Of a stretch of 39,959 bases of DNA, positions 25,887-36,500 are shown one piece after another. The DNA is taken from positions 1 to 39,959 of the forward strand of contig JAFEHU010000062.1 in NCBI GenBank assembly GCA_017848435.1. Reading direction: 5' to 3'. Source of the stretch: Burkholderiaceae bacterium (GTDB taxonomy: Bacteria; Pseudomonadota; Gammaproteobacteria; Burkholderiales; Burkholderiaceae_C). Both the position numbers and the translations under genes were made by a program. Under the pieces are notes generated by a model, which did not search any database, was not told the origin of the DNA, and saw only the letters and a program-made list of their open reading frames with translations. Position 1 is the stretch's first letter, and each line of letters starts with the position of its first letter.

Positions 25887-26789
25887 ATGCTGGCACGCTG
25901 GTGGGCCAGTGACGTGGGCCACAGCTTTCGCACCTCCCCCGTGGCGGTGCTGGCCGCCGCGCTGGCATTGGCTTGCGTGGTCTGTGCCGTGTTCGCCGGC
26001 TGGATCGCCCCGCACAACCCGCTCGACCTGCGCACGCTGGAACTGGCCAATGCCAGCCTGCCACCCGCCTGGAGCGACGGCGGCAGCCGCCGCTTCCTGC
26101 TCGGCACCGACAACCAGGGCCGCGACATCCTGTCGGCGCTGATGTATGGCGCGCGCATCTCGCTGGTGGTGGGGGGCGTGTCGGTGGCGCTGTCGGTGCT
26201 GCTGGGGGTGGCGCTCGGGCTGGTGGCAGGGTTTCGTGGGGGCTGGGTGGACGCGCTGCTGATGCGGCTGTGCGACGTGATGCTGTCGTTCCCCGCCATT
26301 TTGGTGGCGCTGCTGATGGCCGGCGTGGGCCGCGCGCTGTTCCCCGACGCGGCGGCGCTGGTGGCCTTTGGCGTGCTGATCGTTGCCATCACGCTGACCG
26401 GCTGGGTGCCGTACGCGCGCACCGTGCGCGGCGCCACGCTGGTGGAAAAAAACAAGGAGTACGTGTTGGCCGCGCGGGTGGTGGGTGTGACGCCCTGGCG
26501 CATCATGGTGCAGCATGTGCTGCCCAACGTGCTGGGGCCGGTGCTGGTGCTGGCCACCCTGCAGGTGGCGACCGCGATCATCACCGAGGCCACGCTGTCT
26601 TTTCTTGGCGTGGGCGTGCCGCCCATCTCGCCCTCGCTCGGCACGCTGATCCGCGTGGGCAATGATTTTTTGTTTTCCGGCGAGTGGTGGATCACCGTGT
26701 TCCCCGGCGCGATGCTGGTGCTGATCGCACTGAGTGTGAACTTGCTGGGGGACTGGTTGCGCGATGCCTTGAACCCCAAACTCCGATGA
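25887..26789 (+). CDS. Peptide-type ABC transporter permease (DppC-like)
   Basis: A 300-residue second permease of the importer. It has the DppC layout: a long N-terminal region with one helix (VAVLAAALALACVVCAVFAGW), then GTDNQGRDILSALMYGARISL, a conserved DppC/OppC signature, and four to five further helices. The EAA loop is VEKNKEYVLAARVVGVTPWR. A GTG at 25884 directly precedes the ATG and is an alternative start. The stop codon overlaps the next ATG (ATGA, 26786-26789). Confidence 0.93.
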   Translation: MLARWWASDVGHSFRTSPVAVLAAALALACVVCAVFAGWIAPHNPLDLRTLELANASLPPAWSDGGSRRFLLGTDNQGRDILSALMYGARISLVVGGVSVALSVLLGVALGLVAGFRGGWVDALLMRLCDVMLSFPAILVALLMAGVGRALFPDAAALVAFGVLIVAITLTGWVPYARTVRGATLVEKNKEYVLAARVVGVTPWRIMVQHVLPNVLGPVLVLATLQVATAIITEATLSFLGVGVPPISPSLGTLIRVGNDFLFSGEWWITVFPGAMLVLIALSVNLLGDWLRDALNPKLR

Positions 26790-27766
26790 CCGGTTCTTTG
26801 CTCGCGGTGGACCACCTCACGGTCGAGTTCCCCACCCGCCACGGCACGCTCACCGCGCTGGACGATGTGTCGTTCGGCATTGCGCCCGGTGAAATTCTGG
26901 GCATGGTGGGCGAGTCAGGCGCGGGCAAGTCGCTCACCGGCGCGGCCATCATCGGGCTGTTGCCGCCACCGGGGCGCATCCGCAGCGGCGAGGTCCGGCT
27001 GAACGGTCAGCGCATCAACGGCCTGCCCGAAGCCGCCCTGCGGCGCATTCGCGGGCGGCAGATTGGCGCGATTTTCCAGGACCCGCTGACCGCACTCAAC
27101 CCGTTGTACACCGTGGGCCGGCAGCTGACCGAGACCATCCTGGCGCACCTGCCGGTCATGCCCGCCGAGGCGCAGCGCCGTGCGGTGGGGTTGCTGTCCG
27201 ACACCGGCATCGCCGCCGCCGCCGAGCGGCTGCACCACTACCCCCACCAGTTCTCGGGTGGCATGCGGCAGCGGGTGGTGATCGCGCTGGCGCTGGCCGC
27301 CGAGCCGCAGCTGCTGGTGGCCGACGAGCCCACCACCGCGCTCGATGTGTCGGTGCAGGCGCAGGTCATTGCGCTCTTGAAAAGCCTGTGCCGCGAACGC
27401 GGCACGGCGGTGCTGCTGATCACCCACGACATGGGCGTGATCGCCGAGAGCTGCGACCGCGTGGCGGTGATGTACGCCGGCCGCATCGCCGAAATCGGCC
27501 CGGTGCAGGCCATCCTGCACCGGCCCAGCCACCCCTACACCACCGGCCTGATGGCGGCCATTCCCGACATGGCGGTGAGCGTCCCCCGGCTGCGGCAGAT
27601 CGACGGCGCCATGCCGCGGCTGGACGCGGTGCCCGCCGGCTGCAGCTTCCACCCGCGTTGCCCGCAGGCGTTTGCGCGGTGCCAGGAGGCGCGGCCTGAG
27701 CTGTTGCCAGCCGGTGCCACACAGGCTGCCTGCTGGCTGCATGCAGTCTCCGAAAGAGCGCCATGA
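26786..27766 (+). CDS. Peptide-type ABC transporter ATP-binding protein (DppD-like)
   Basis: A 326-residue ATPase. The Walker A motif is GESGAGKS, the Q-loop [11 protein letters not shown], the ABC signature FSGGMRQRV and Walker [13 protein letters not shown], with the H-loop in LITHDMG. The C-terminal extension has the oligopeptide-family Cys pattern ([14 protein letters not shown] ... CW), which is thought to bind an Fe-S cluster in DppD/DppF relatives. It pairs with the next ATPase. Starts and stops of the three last genes overlap as ATGA, so all are coupled. Confidence 0.95.
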   Translation: MTGSLLAVDHLTVEFPTRHGTLTALDDVSFGIAPGEILGMVGESGAGKSLTGAAIIGLLPPPGRIRSGEVRLNGQRINGLPEAALRRIRGRQIGAIFQDPLTALNPLYTVGRQLTETILAHLPVMPAEAQRRAVGLLSDTGIAAAAERLHHYPHQFSGGMRQRVVIALALAAEPQLLVADEPTTALDVSVQAQVIALLKSLCRERGTAVLLITHDMGVIAESCDRVAVMYAGRIAEIGPVQAILHRPSHPYTTGLMAAIPDMAVSVPRLRQIDGAMPRLDAVPAGCSFHPRCPQAFARCQEARPELLPAGATQAACWLHAVSERAP

Positions 27767-28761
27767 CGCCACTGCTGAAAGTGACGGGGTTGTCCAAAGC
27801 CTTTGACGTATCCGCCCCCTGGCTGCAACGCGTGCTGGCCCGCCAGCCGCGCCGGCTGCTGCAGGCGGTAGACGGTGTGGGCTTCAGCATCCCGCGCGGG
27901 CAGACACTGGCGCTGGTGGGCGAATCGGGTTGTGGCAAAAGCACGGTGGCCCGGCTGCTGCTGGGCCTGCACACGCCCGATGCCGGCCACATCACCTTCG
28001 ACGGCCAGGACGTGCCCGCCACGCTCAAGTCCGCCCAAGGCTTGGCACTGCGCCGCCGCATGCAGATGATTTTTCAGGACCCCTACGCCAGCCTGAACCC
28101 GCGCTGGACGGTCGGCCGCATCGTCGCCGAGCCTTTGCGCACACACGGCTTGGCCGGCAGCGCAGCCGAGCTGCAGGCCCGCGTGGGGGAGCTTCTCGCG
28201 TCTGTTGGTCTGGCCGCGCAAGACGCGCCCAAGTACCCGCACCAGTTTTCTGGCGGCCAGCGCCAGCGCATTTCCATTGCCCGTGCACTTGCCACAACGC
28301 CCGAGTTTCTGGTGTGCGACGAGCCCACGTCCGCGCTGGACGTGAGCGTGCAGGCGCAGGTGCTGAACCTGATGAAAGACCTGCAGCGCGAGCGCGGGCT
28401 CACTTACCTGTTCATTTCGCACAACCTCGCGGTGGTGCAGCACGTGAGCGACCAGGTGGGCGTGATGTACCTGGGCCAGATTGTTGAACTGGCCGACAAG
28501 GCCACGCTGTTCCGCCAGCCCCGCCACCCCTACACCCGCATGCTGCTGGACGCGATCCCCCGGCTCCGGCCTGACGTGGGTCGTGTGCGCCAGCCAGTGC
28601 ATGGCGAGGTGCCCAACCCCATCGACCCACCCACCGGCTGCCGTTTCCACCCGCGTTGCCCGCACGCCGATGCGCGCTGCCGCAGCGAACGGCCGGTGTT
28701 GCAAAGCTGGCAGGGCATTCAGATTGCCTGCCATGGGGTGGTGGAAGGTCGGTTGGGTTGA
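27763..28761 (+). CDS. Peptide-type ABC transporter ATP-binding protein (DppF-like)
   Basis: A 332-residue ATPase. Walker A is GESGCGKS, the Q-loop [14 protein letters not shown], the signature [15 protein letters not shown] and Walker [13 protein letters not shown], with H-loop SHNLAV. The C-terminus carries [14 protein letters not shown], matching its partner. The extended N-terminal loop ([20 protein letters not shown]) is common in DppF-type subunits. It is the last gene of the operon; its TGA stop (28759-28761) directly abuts repeat copy 6. A weak AAAGGC/GCCTTT stem with a short T-run at 28814-28835 could terminate the transcript. Confidence 0.95.
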   Translation: MTPLLKVTGLSKAFDVSAPWLQRVLARQPRRLLQAVDGVGFSIPRGQTLALVGESGCGKSTVARLLLGLHTPDAGHITFDGQDVPATLKSAQGLALRRRMQMIFQDPYASLNPRWTVGRIVAEPLRTHGLAGSAAELQARVGELLASVGLAAQDAPKYPHQFSGGQRQRISIARALATTPEFLVCDEPTSALDVSVQAQVLNLMKDLQRERGLTYLFISHNLAVVQHVSDQVGVMYLGQIVELADKATLFRQPRHPYTRMLLDAIPRLRPDVGRVRQPVHGEVPNPIDPPTGCRFHPRCPHADARCRSERPVLQSWQGIQIACHGVVEGRLG

Positions 28762-28820
28762 TGCTATTTATTTCATAGCTGTACCGTTAGGTTTCACTCA
28801 GGCTTGAGGCCTGAAAGGCT
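28761..28820 (-). repeat. Dispersed repeat, copy 6
   Basis: On the minus strand: CAGGCCTCAAGCCTGAGTGA, then AGCTAT, a 7-base gap and ATAGCA. Opposite orientation to the upstream gene, abutting its stop codon. Confidence 0.75.
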
Positions 28821-28883
28821 TTAAAAATGCCTTTTGGAGGGTATGGTTTGGTTTTTTGGGCTGTTTGGGGGGCAGGTCAGGCC

Positions 28884-29214
28884 AGGCCGGCGGTCTGGGT
28901 ACCCGTTCTCCGGCCTGCTCGCGGGCGGCTGGGCTTGGGCGCACAAGGGTGGGCGCGAAGGCTGTGCTGGCGCGCGAGCTTGTGTGGCCGCCGCGAATGG
29001 GGCCTGCGCCCGGGTACCCAGACCACCGGCCTCCAGCGAGGTGTTGGCGCACGGTGCATTCACGGCACGCCAACAATGCTTCAACAGTGGAGGGTGGGGG
29101 TGTGCGGGCGCAGGCCCCATTCGCGGTGGCCCATTCATTGGCGCGCTACAAGAAGCCTTCACGCCAGCCCGCTTGCTGACCACAAACCTTCTCCCGAGAG
29201 CAGGCCGGAGAACG
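28884..29214. repeat. Mosaic of interlocking inverted repeats (gene-free region)
   Basis: Three long inverted pairs are visible. A: 28884-28905 with 29011-29032 (22 bp, one mismatch, core GGTCTGGGTACCCG). B: 28986-29012 with 29105-29131 (27 bp, one mismatch, core GAATGGGGCCTGCGCCCG). C: 28904-28920 with 29198-29214 (17 bp, perfect, core GTTCTCCGGCCTGCTC). A smaller pair TGTTGGCG/CGCCAACA lies at 29042-29049 and 29068-29075. A abuts C on one side and B abuts A' on the other, so the modules interlock. The frames here are palindrome-derived and no supported gene exists between 28762 and 29261. Confidence 0.8.
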
Positions 29215-29261
29215 TACGCCCCCGCCGTCCGCCGTGAGAGGGGGAGTTACAGAGCACAGAC

Positions 29262-30110
29262 CTACGTGTACCGCTTGCTCCGCAAGTTGTTCTTCATGTC
29301 CTTCAACAGCGGCTGCAGCTTTTTCCCACCAATCCGCAACGCGAGGTTGGTGGCCAGAATGTCGATGATCATCAAATGCAGCAGCCGCGACACCATGGGG
29401 CTGTAGCGGTCGTAGCCCTCGGGGTGGTCAGCGGCCAGGTGCACATGGCCGGTGTTGGCCAGGGGGGAGCCGCTGGCGGTGATCACCAGCGTGGTGGCGC
29501 CGTTGCGGCGGGCGATCTCGCAGGCGTCCACCAGGTCGCGGGTGCGGCCGGAGTTGGAGATCACCACCACGCAGTCGCCCGCGCCCAGCAGCGAGGCGCT
29601 CATCACCTGCATGTGGCCGTCGCTGTAGGCAATGGCGTGAACGCCGAGGCGGAAGAACTTGTGCTGGGCGTCCTGCGCCACGATGCCCGAGTTGCCCACG
29701 CCAAAAAACTCAATGCGTTTGCCGTTGCGCTCGGCGGCGGCCAGCGCGTCCACCGCCCGCTCAATGGCGGCCGCACTCGCGTCGTTGCGGTACTTCAAAA
29801 AGGCCGCCACGGTGTTGTCGATCACCTTCACCAGCACGTCGCCAGTCTTGTCGTCGGCGTCCACGCTGCGGTGGATGAAGGGCACGCCCTCGCTCACGCT
29901 GCCGGCCAGCTTGAGCTTGAAGTCCGACAGGCCGTCATAACCCATGCTGCGGCAGAAACGCACCACCGTGGGCTTGCTGACGCTGGCGCGCGCGGCCAGC
30001 TCGCTGATGGGCAGCCGGGCAAAGGCACGCGGGTCAGCCAGCACCACCTCGCCCACGCGCTGCTCCGCCGGTGCAAGCGAGGTGAGCGAGGCTTTGATGC
30101 GGTCGAGCAT
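29262..30110 (-). CDS. hexR: MurR/RpiR family regulator, HexR-like
   Basis: A 282-residue repressor with an N-terminal RpiR-type helix-turn-helix (residues ~1-78, [26 protein letters not shown]) and a C-terminal SIS sugar-phosphate-binding domain (residues ~115-255, [31 protein letters not shown]). HexR proteins sense 2-keto-3-deoxy-6-phosphogluconate and control central sugar genes. The divergent tal-pgi operon supports the call. The ATG at 30110 matches the family start MLDRIKASL; an upstream TTG at 30143 would add 11 residues over the putative operator. The ribosome site is weak. Confidence 0.88.
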   Translation of the reverse strand: MLDRIKASLTSLAPAEQRVGEVVLADPRAFARLPISELAARASVSKPTVVRFCRSMGYDGLSDFKLKLAGSVSEGVPFIHRSVDADDKTGDVLVKVIDNTVAAFLKYRNDASAAAIERAVDALAAAERNGKRIEFFGVGNSGIVAQDAQHKFFRLGVHAIAYSDGHMQVMSASLLGAGDCVVVISNSGRTRDLVDACEIARRNGATTLVITASGSPLANTGHVHLAADHPEGYDRYSPMVSRLLHLMIIDILATNLALRIGGKKLQPLLKDMKNNLRSKRYT

Positions 30111-30143
30111 GGTGGGGCGGTGCCTTGGGAGGGAAAGCCGCAA

Positions 30144-30158
30144 TGTAACCCGGTTTCA
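30144..30158. promoter_or_regulatory. Candidate HexR operator
   Basis: TGTAACCCGGTTTCA is a near-perfect palindrome (TGTAAC-CCG-GTTtCA, one mismatch) resembling the TGTA(A/G)T-N3-A(T/C)TACA HexR consensus that I recall. It lies between hexR and tal, about 33 bp before hexR and 86 bp before tal. Confidence 0.45.
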
Positions 30159-30243
30159 GCCCGCCAGGCCGCACCACAAAATACCGCACAAACACCCGGA
30201 TAATGCGGGCAACCCGAGACAATCGCTTCCTGAAGACTTCCCC

Positions 30244-31191
30244 ATGAACCAGCTCAGCGCGCTCAAGCAATTCACCACCGTGGTGGCCGATACCGGCGAC
30301 TTCAAACAGCTCGCGCAATTCCAACCGCAAGACGCCACCACCAACCCGTCGCTCATTTTGAAAGCGGTGCAAAAGCCCGATTACGCACCGCTGCTGACCG
30401 ACACCGTGGCCCGCTTCAGCGATCGCCCGCTGGACGAGGTGATGGACCGCCTGCTGGTGCGTTTCGGCTGCGAGATCCTTGCCGCCATTCCGGGCCGTGT
30501 GTCCACCGAGGTGGACGCCCGGTTGAGCTTCGACACCAGCGCCACCGTCACCCGCGCCGAACGCATCATTGCGCTGTACCAGGCCGAAGGCATCCACATC
30601 GACCGGGTGCTGATCAAGATCGCGTCCACCTGGGAGGGCATCCAGGCGGCCGCGCAGCTGGAGCAGCGCGGCATCCACACCAACCTGACGCTGCTGTTCT
30701 CGTTTTGCCAGGCGGTGGCCTGCGGCCAGGCGCGGGTCCAGCTGATCTCGCCGTTTGTGGGCCGCATTTACGACTGGTACAAAAAAGCCGCTGGCCCGGC
30801 CTGGAACGAGGCCGAACGCGCCGGCGCCAACGACCCCGGCGTCCAGTCGGTGCGGCAGATCTACAACCACTACAAGAAGTTCGGCATCGCCACCGAGGTC
30901 ATGGGCGCGAGCTTCCGCAACGTCGGCCAGATCACCGCGCTGGCCGGTTGCGATTTGCTGACCATTGCGCCCGAGCTGCTGGCCCAGCTGGCCGCCACCG
31001 ACGCACCGCTGCAGCCCGCACTCCGCGCCGACGCGGCCCGCGCGATGGACCTGCCCGCCGTGAACTTTGACGAGGCGGGTTTCCGCTTCGCGCTGAACGA
31101 GGACGCGATGGCCACCGAAAAGCTGGCCGAAGGCATCCGCGCCTTTGTGGCCGACGCGGTCAAGCTCGAGCAGCTGATGCTGGCCGCCTGA
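30244..31191 (+). CDS. tal: Transaldolase
   Basis: Transaldolase transfers a dihydroxyacetone unit between sedoheptulose-7-P and glyceraldehyde-3-P in the non-oxidative pentose phosphate path. The 315-residue protein has [12 protein letters not shown] near the start, the Schiff-base lysine in [25 protein letters not shown] and [14 protein letters not shown]. This is the classic TalA/TalB type. It lies divergent from hexR, with a candidate operator between them, and 2 bp before pgi, so the two form a HexR-type sugar-metabolism operon. Confidence 0.97.
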   Translation: MNQLSALKQFTTVVADTGDFKQLAQFQPQDATTNPSLILKAVQKPDYAPLLTDTVARFSDRPLDEVMDRLLVRFGCEILAAIPGRVSTEVDARLSFDTSATVTRAERIIALYQAEGIHIDRVLIKIASTWEGIQAAAQLEQRGIHTNLTLLFSFCQAVACGQARVQLISPFVGRIYDWYKKAAGPAWNEAERAGANDPGVQSVRQIYNHYKKFGIATEVMGASFRNVGQITALAGCDLLTIAPELLAQLAATDAPLQPALRADAARAMDLPAVNFDEAGFRFALNEDAMATEKLAEGIRAFVADAVKLEQLMLAA

Positions 31192-31193
31192 GC

Positions 31194-32756
31194 ATGGTGC
31201 TGCCCGTCCGCTTGCGCTGCGACCAGACGCCGGCCTGGCGTGGCCTGCAGGCGCACTTCAACAGCGCCCGCGTCAACCTGCGCGACGCGTTCGGCGCCGA
31301 CGCCCAGCGCTTCACGCGTTTCAGCCAGGCGGCACCGCACGTGTTTGCCGACCTGTCCAAGAACCTGATCGACCCGGCTGGGGAGGCCTTGCTGCTTGCT
31401 CTGGCGCAGCAATGCGACGTGGCAGGCCACCGCGATGCGATGTTCGCGGGCGCGTCGGTCAACACCACCGAGCAGCGCGCGGCCATGCATTTCCTGCTGC
31501 GCGCACCAGCAGACGCGGTGGTGCCTGCGGCGCAACAGGCCGAGCTGCAGGCCGTGCACGCCACGCTGGACGCCTTCCTGGCCTTTGCCGAGCAGGTGCG
31601 CGCCGACGACGCCATCACCGACGTGGTCAACATCGGCATTGGCGGCTCCGACCTCGGGCCGCACATGGCGGTGCGGGCGCTGGAGGCGTTTGCACTGCCC
31701 GGCAAACGCTTCCATTTCGTCTCCAACCTCGACGCCGAGGAACTGCTGGCGGTGCTGCGCAAGGTGCAGCCGGCCCACACGCTGTTTCTGGTCGCGTCCA
31801 AGTCCTTCACCACGCTGGAGACCATGGGCAATGCCCGGGTGGCCAAGGCCTGGTTCGAGGCCGGTGGCGGTCGCAACGTGGCCCGGCACTTCGTTGGCCT
31901 GACCAGCCAGCCCGCGCTGGCGCAGGCCTTTGGCATCCACACCACGTTTGACTTTGCCGATTGGGTGGGGGGGCGTTATTCCCTGTGGTCGGCCATCGGT
32001 CTGTCGCTGGCCGTCGCCATTGGGGCCTCGGCGTTCCGCGACATGCTGGCCGGTGCCCACGCGATGGACCGGCATTTCCGCGAGGCGCCACTGGCGCAGA
32101 ACCTGCCGGTGCGCCTGGCCCTGCTCGACGTCTGGTACCGCAACTTCCACCAGTGTGGCAGCCGCAGCATGGCGCCCTACAGCAGCAGTCTGCGCCGCCT
32201 GCCGGCTTATCTGCAGCAACTGGAAATGGAGAGCAACGGCAAAGGCGTCGCGCTCGACGGCACGCCGCTCGCATACGCCACCTCGCCGGTGGTGTGGGGC
32301 CAGGCGGGCACCAATGGCCAGCACGCCTATTTCCAAATGCTTCACCAAGGCAGCGACGTGGTGCCGGTGGAGTTCATCGCGGTTCGTGAAGCCAGTCACG
32401 CGTTACCGGAACACCACCGCCAGTTGCTGGCCAACGCGCTGGCGCAGGCCCAGGCGCTCATGATGGGCCATGCCAGTGAGGACGGGCACCGCCACTTCTC
32501 GGGCAACCGCCCCAGCACCTTTTTGCTGCTGGACGCCCTCACACCCGCCAGCCTGGGTGCCTTGCTCGCGCTGTACGAACACCGCGTGTTCGTCGCCGGT
32601 AGCTTGTGGGGCATCAACAGCTTCGACCAATTCGGCGTGGAACTGGGCAAGCAGCTGGCCAACGATATCGCGCCCCGGCTCCACAACGGCGATGTGAGAG
32701 GCCTGGACGGCTCCACCGCCGGACTGCTGCGCCATTTGAAAGCAAAAACCAGCTGA
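31194..32756 (+). CDS. pgi: Glucose-6-phosphate isomerase
   Basis: Pgi interconverts glucose-6-P and fructose-6-P. The 520-residue protein has both PGI signatures: the DVVNIGIGGSDLGPHMAVRAL region, then FVASKSFTT-type LVASKSFTTLETM, and GSLWGINSFDQFGVELGK near the end. ESNGKG and QGTNGQHAYFQMLHQG-type sequence (AGTNGQHAYFQMLHQG) contain the catalytic Glu and His. The start is 2 bp after the tal stop, without a clear ribosome site, indicating coupled translation. Its TGA stop is the beginning of repeat copy 7; a bidirectional terminator follows. Confidence 0.97.
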   Translation: MVLPVRLRCDQTPAWRGLQAHFNSARVNLRDAFGADAQRFTRFSQAAPHVFADLSKNLIDPAGEALLLALAQQCDVAGHRDAMFAGASVNTTEQRAAMHFLLRAPADAVVPAAQQAELQAVHATLDAFLAFAEQVRADDAITDVVNIGIGGSDLGPHMAVRALEAFALPGKRFHFVSNLDAEELLAVLRKVQPAHTLFLVASKSFTTLETMGNARVAKAWFEAGGGRNVARHFVGLTSQPALAQAFGIHTTFDFADWVGGRYSLWSAIGLSLAVAIGASAFRDMLAGAHAMDRHFREAPLAQNLPVRLALLDVWYRNFHQCGSRSMAPYSSSLRRLPAYLQQLEMESNGKGVALDGTPLAYATSPVVWGQAGTNGQHAYFQMLHQGSDVVPVEFIAVREASHALPEHHRQLLANALAQAQALMMGHASEDGHRHFSGNRPSTFLLLDALTPASLGALLALYEHRVFVAGSLWGINSFDQFGVELGKQLANDIAPRLHNGDVRGLDGSTAGLLRHLKAKTS

Positions 32757-32803
32757 AGCCTTAGTGAAGTCTATAGACTTAGCTATGAATTAAGTAGCAA
32801 ATA
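32755..32803 (+). repeat. Dispersed repeat, copy 7
   Basis: AAGCCTTAGTGAAG, then AGCTAT, 7-8 bases and TAGCAAATAAA. It starts within the pgi stop codon and runs into the terminator stem. Confidence 0.75.
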
Positions 32804-32839
32804 AAAACCCCGCAGGGCTCGCGCGCTGCGGGGTTTTTT
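32803..32839. terminator. Bidirectional terminator between pgi and groEL
   Basis: AAAACCCCGCAG (32804-32815) pairs perfectly with CTGCGGGGTTTT (32826-32837). T-runs on both strands allow it to stop pgi (plus) and groEL (minus) transcription. Confidence 0.9.
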
Positions 32840-32965
32840 GCAGGTGGGCCAACCATGTGGCCCGACGCAGCATGGCGACTCAGGGTTAGGCGCGGCGGCG
32901 CAGACAGTACGTGTGGGTACGGCCAGCCGCCGCAACGACGCCCTGGGTCGTCAGTCAAGGCGCAA

Positions 32966-34642
<1,677 letters not shown>

Positions 34643-34667
34643 TTAATGGGGGTGGCGGGGGCGCCGA

Positions 34668-34958
34668 TTACTTTTCAACGACCGCAAACAGGTCGTCTTC
34701 CTTCATGACCAGCAGTTCGTCGCCGTTGACCTTGACGGTCTGGCCGCTGTACTTGCCGAACAACACGCGGTCGCCGACCTTCACGTTCAGGGCGATCACT
34801 TCACCCTTGTCGGTCTTGCGGCCAGGGCCCACGGCCAGCACTTCGCCTTGGTCCGGCTTTTCAGCGGCGTTGTCAGGAATCACGATGCCCGAAGCGGTTT
34901 TGGTTTCGCTTTCGATGCGTTTGACAATGACGCGGTCGTGCAATGGACGAAGTTTCAT
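34668..34958 (-). CDS. groES: Co-chaperonin GroES (10 kDa)
   Basis: The heptameric lid of the GroEL cage. The 96-residue protein begins [18 protein letters not shown], contains the mobile loop ([21 protein letters not shown]) and ends in [24 protein letters not shown] lies ~6 bases before the ATG. A CIRCE element and promoter lie 82-136 bp upstream; groEL follows. Confidence 0.99.
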   Translation of the reverse strand: MKLRPLHDRVIVKRIESETKTASGIVIPDNAAEKPDQGEVLAVGPGRKTDKGEVIALNVKVGDRVLFGKYSGQTVKVNGDELLVMKEDDLFAVVEK

Positions 34959-35039
34959 GGAATCTCCTTGTTTTGAAACACTGGGGTTGGAAAGTCGGCC
35001 AGCAGCGCTGTGGGCGTCTGCTGTTCAGGCGGAGCGATG

Positions 35040-35066
35040 TTAGCACTCAGTCTGGGTGAGTGCTAA
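35040..35066 (-). promoter_or_regulatory. CIRCE operator (HrcA binding site)
   Basis: TTAGCACTC (35040-35048), a 9-base spacer, GAGTGCTAA (35058-35066): a perfect match to the CIRCE consensus. It is placed at the predicted start site of groESL, so HrcA would repress the operon when not heat-stressed. Confidence 0.95.
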
Positions 35067-35094
35067 TGGTAAGGCCTGGTGCGGGTGTTTTCAA
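35066..35094 (-). promoter_or_regulatory. Promoter of groESL
   Basis: On the minus strand: TTGAAA (35094-35089), a 17-base spacer, TACCAT (35071-35066), directly before CIRCE. The -35 region also reads CTTGAAA, the sigma32 -35 consensus, but the matching CCCCAT -10 is poor. Confidence 0.65.
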
Positions 35095-35116
35095 GGCAGT
35101 CCGTTGTTTTCAGCCA

Positions 35117-35141
35117 GAAAAAAGCCGCCCAAAGGCGGCTT
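35117..35141 (-). terminator. Terminator of metK
   Basis: On the minus strand AAGCCGCC and GGCGGCTT arms (35141-35134 and 35129-35122) pair over 8 bp, followed by TTTTTCT. It lies 20 bp after the metK stop. Confidence 0.85.
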
Positions 35142-35161
35142 GGGGTGGGTTGGCGAGACGC

Positions 35162-36343
35162 TTACAGGCCTGCCGCTGCCCGGAGGGCCGCTGCCTTGTC
35201 CGTGCGCTCCCAGGTGAACTCCGGCTCGTCGCGGCCAAAGTGGCCGTAGGCGGCGGTTTTTTCGTAGATCGGGCGCAGCAGGTCCAGCATCTGGATGATG
35301 CCTTTGGGCCGCAGGTCGAAATGGGCGGCCACCAGCGCGGCGATCTTGTCGTCGGCGATCACGCCGGTGCCCTGGGTGTTGACGGTGATGTTCATTGGCC
35401 GGGCCACGCCAATCGCGTAGGCCACCTGGATCTGGCACTGCGTGGCCAAGCCGGCGGCCACCACGTTCTTGGCCACGTAGCGGGCGGCGTAGGCGGCGGA
35501 GCGGTCCACCTTGGTGGGGTCTTTGCCGCTGAAGGCGCCGCCGCCGTGTGGGCAGGCGCCACCGTAGGTGTCCACAATGATCTTGCGGCCGGTCAGGCCG
35601 CAGTCGCCCTGCGGGCCGCCGACAACGAAGCGGCCGGTCGGGTTGATCAAATACTTGGTGTCCAGCAGCCACTCCTTGGGCAGCACCGGCTTGATGATCT
35701 CTTCGATGATGGCTTCGGTGAACGAGGCCTTCATTTTCTTGGCGGTCTCGCTCTGGTCAGGGCTGTGCTGGGTGGACAGCACCACGGTGTCGATGCTGTG
35801 CGGCTTGCCGTCCACGTAGCGCATCGTCACCTGGCTCTTGGCGTCGGGGCGCAGGAAGGGCAGGCGGCCGTCTTTGCGCAGCTGGGCCTGGCGCTCCACC
35901 AGGCGGTGGGCGTAGTAAATGGGCGCGGGCATCAGCTCAGGCGTTTCGCTGCAGGCGTAGCCAAACATCAGGCCCTGGTCGCCGGCGCCGGTGTTGAGCA
36001 CGTCGTCGCTGGCTTGGTCCACGCCCTGGGCGATGTCGTTGGACTGCTTGTCGTAGCAGACCATGACCGCGCAGCCCTTGTAGTCGATGCCGTATTCGGT
36101 GTTGTCGTAGCCGATGCGTTTGATGGTGTCGCGCGCGACCTGGATGTAGTCCACATGCGCGTTGGTGGTGATTTCACCGGCCAGCACCACGAGGCCGGTG
36201 TTGCACAGCGTCTCAGCCGCAACACGGGACAGCGGGTCTTGTTTGAAGATCGCGTCCAGGATCGCGTCGGACACCTGGTCGGACACCTTGTCGGGGTGGC
36301 CTTCGGAGACCGATTCGGACGTGAAAAGAAAGTCGTTCGCCAT
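35162..36343 (-). CDS. metK: S-adenosylmethionine synthetase
   Basis: MetK makes S-adenosylmethionine from methionine and ATP. The 393-residue protein has [22 protein letters not shown], the [12 protein letters not shown] hexapeptide-type motif, and [23 protein letters not shown]. The ATG at 36343 gives the usual [19 protein letters not shown]; longer frames add non-conserved sequence. GGAG lies ~9 bases before the start. A perfect 9-bp stem lies in its leader (36423-36443). Divergent from the lpxL pair. Confidence 0.98.
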   Translation of the reverse strand: MANDFLFTSESVSEGHPDKVSDQVSDAILDAIFKQDPLSRVAAETLCNTGLVVLAGEITTNAHVDYIQVARDTIKRIGYDNTEYGIDYKGCAVMVCYDKQSNDIAQGVDQASDDVLNTGAGDQGLMFGYACSETPELMPAPIYYAHRLVERQAQLRKDGRLPFLRPDAKSQVTMRYVDGKPHSIDTVVLSTQHSPDQSETAKKMKASFTEAIIEEIIKPVLPKEWLLDTKYLINPTGRFVVGGPQGDCGLTGRKIIVDTYGGACPHGGGAFSGKDPTKVDRSAAYAARYVAKNVVAAGLATQCQIQVAYAIGVARPMNITVNTQGTGVIADDKIAALVAAHFDLRPKGIIQMLDLLRPIYEKTAAYGHFGRDEPEFTWERTDKAAALRAAAGL

Positions 36344-36422
36344 TTGAATAAACTCCACAGGTTGGTACGGCGTTGCCGACGGCCTGTTGGCTCTGGCGAA
36401 CGCTTTAGCAGATTTGTTTAAC

Positions 36423-36443
36423 GAGGCGGTGAAACACCGCCTC
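36423..36443 (-). promoter_or_regulatory. Hairpin in the metK leader
   Basis: GAGGCGGTG and CACCGCCTC form a perfect 9-bp stem with a 3-base loop about 80 nt before the metK start. No T-run follows, so it is not a terminator. I do not recognise a known SAM riboswitch class; a role in metK control is a guess. Confidence 0.35.
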
Positions 36444-36500
36444 TGGTCGCCCTGCAAGTTGCTCATTTAACTCAGCGACGCCTCTATTTTACCGAATTGC

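Noticed and set aside
24326..26842. An 838-codon minus-strand open frame opposite the binding protein and DppC-like genes
   Set aside because: It is antisense to two well-supported genes, is rich in His/Arg/Val as expected of a mirrored GC-rich frame, and shows no motif.
28834..29406. Open frames across the inverted-repeat mosaic, some sharing peptide pieces such as AGPIRGG on both strands
   Set aside because: The shared peptides follow from the inverted repeats themselves, and the frames lack ribosome sites and family resemblance.
36344..36500. A SAM riboswitch before metK
   Set aside because: Only a 9-bp hairpin is visible; I could not match the leader to any SAM riboswitch class.
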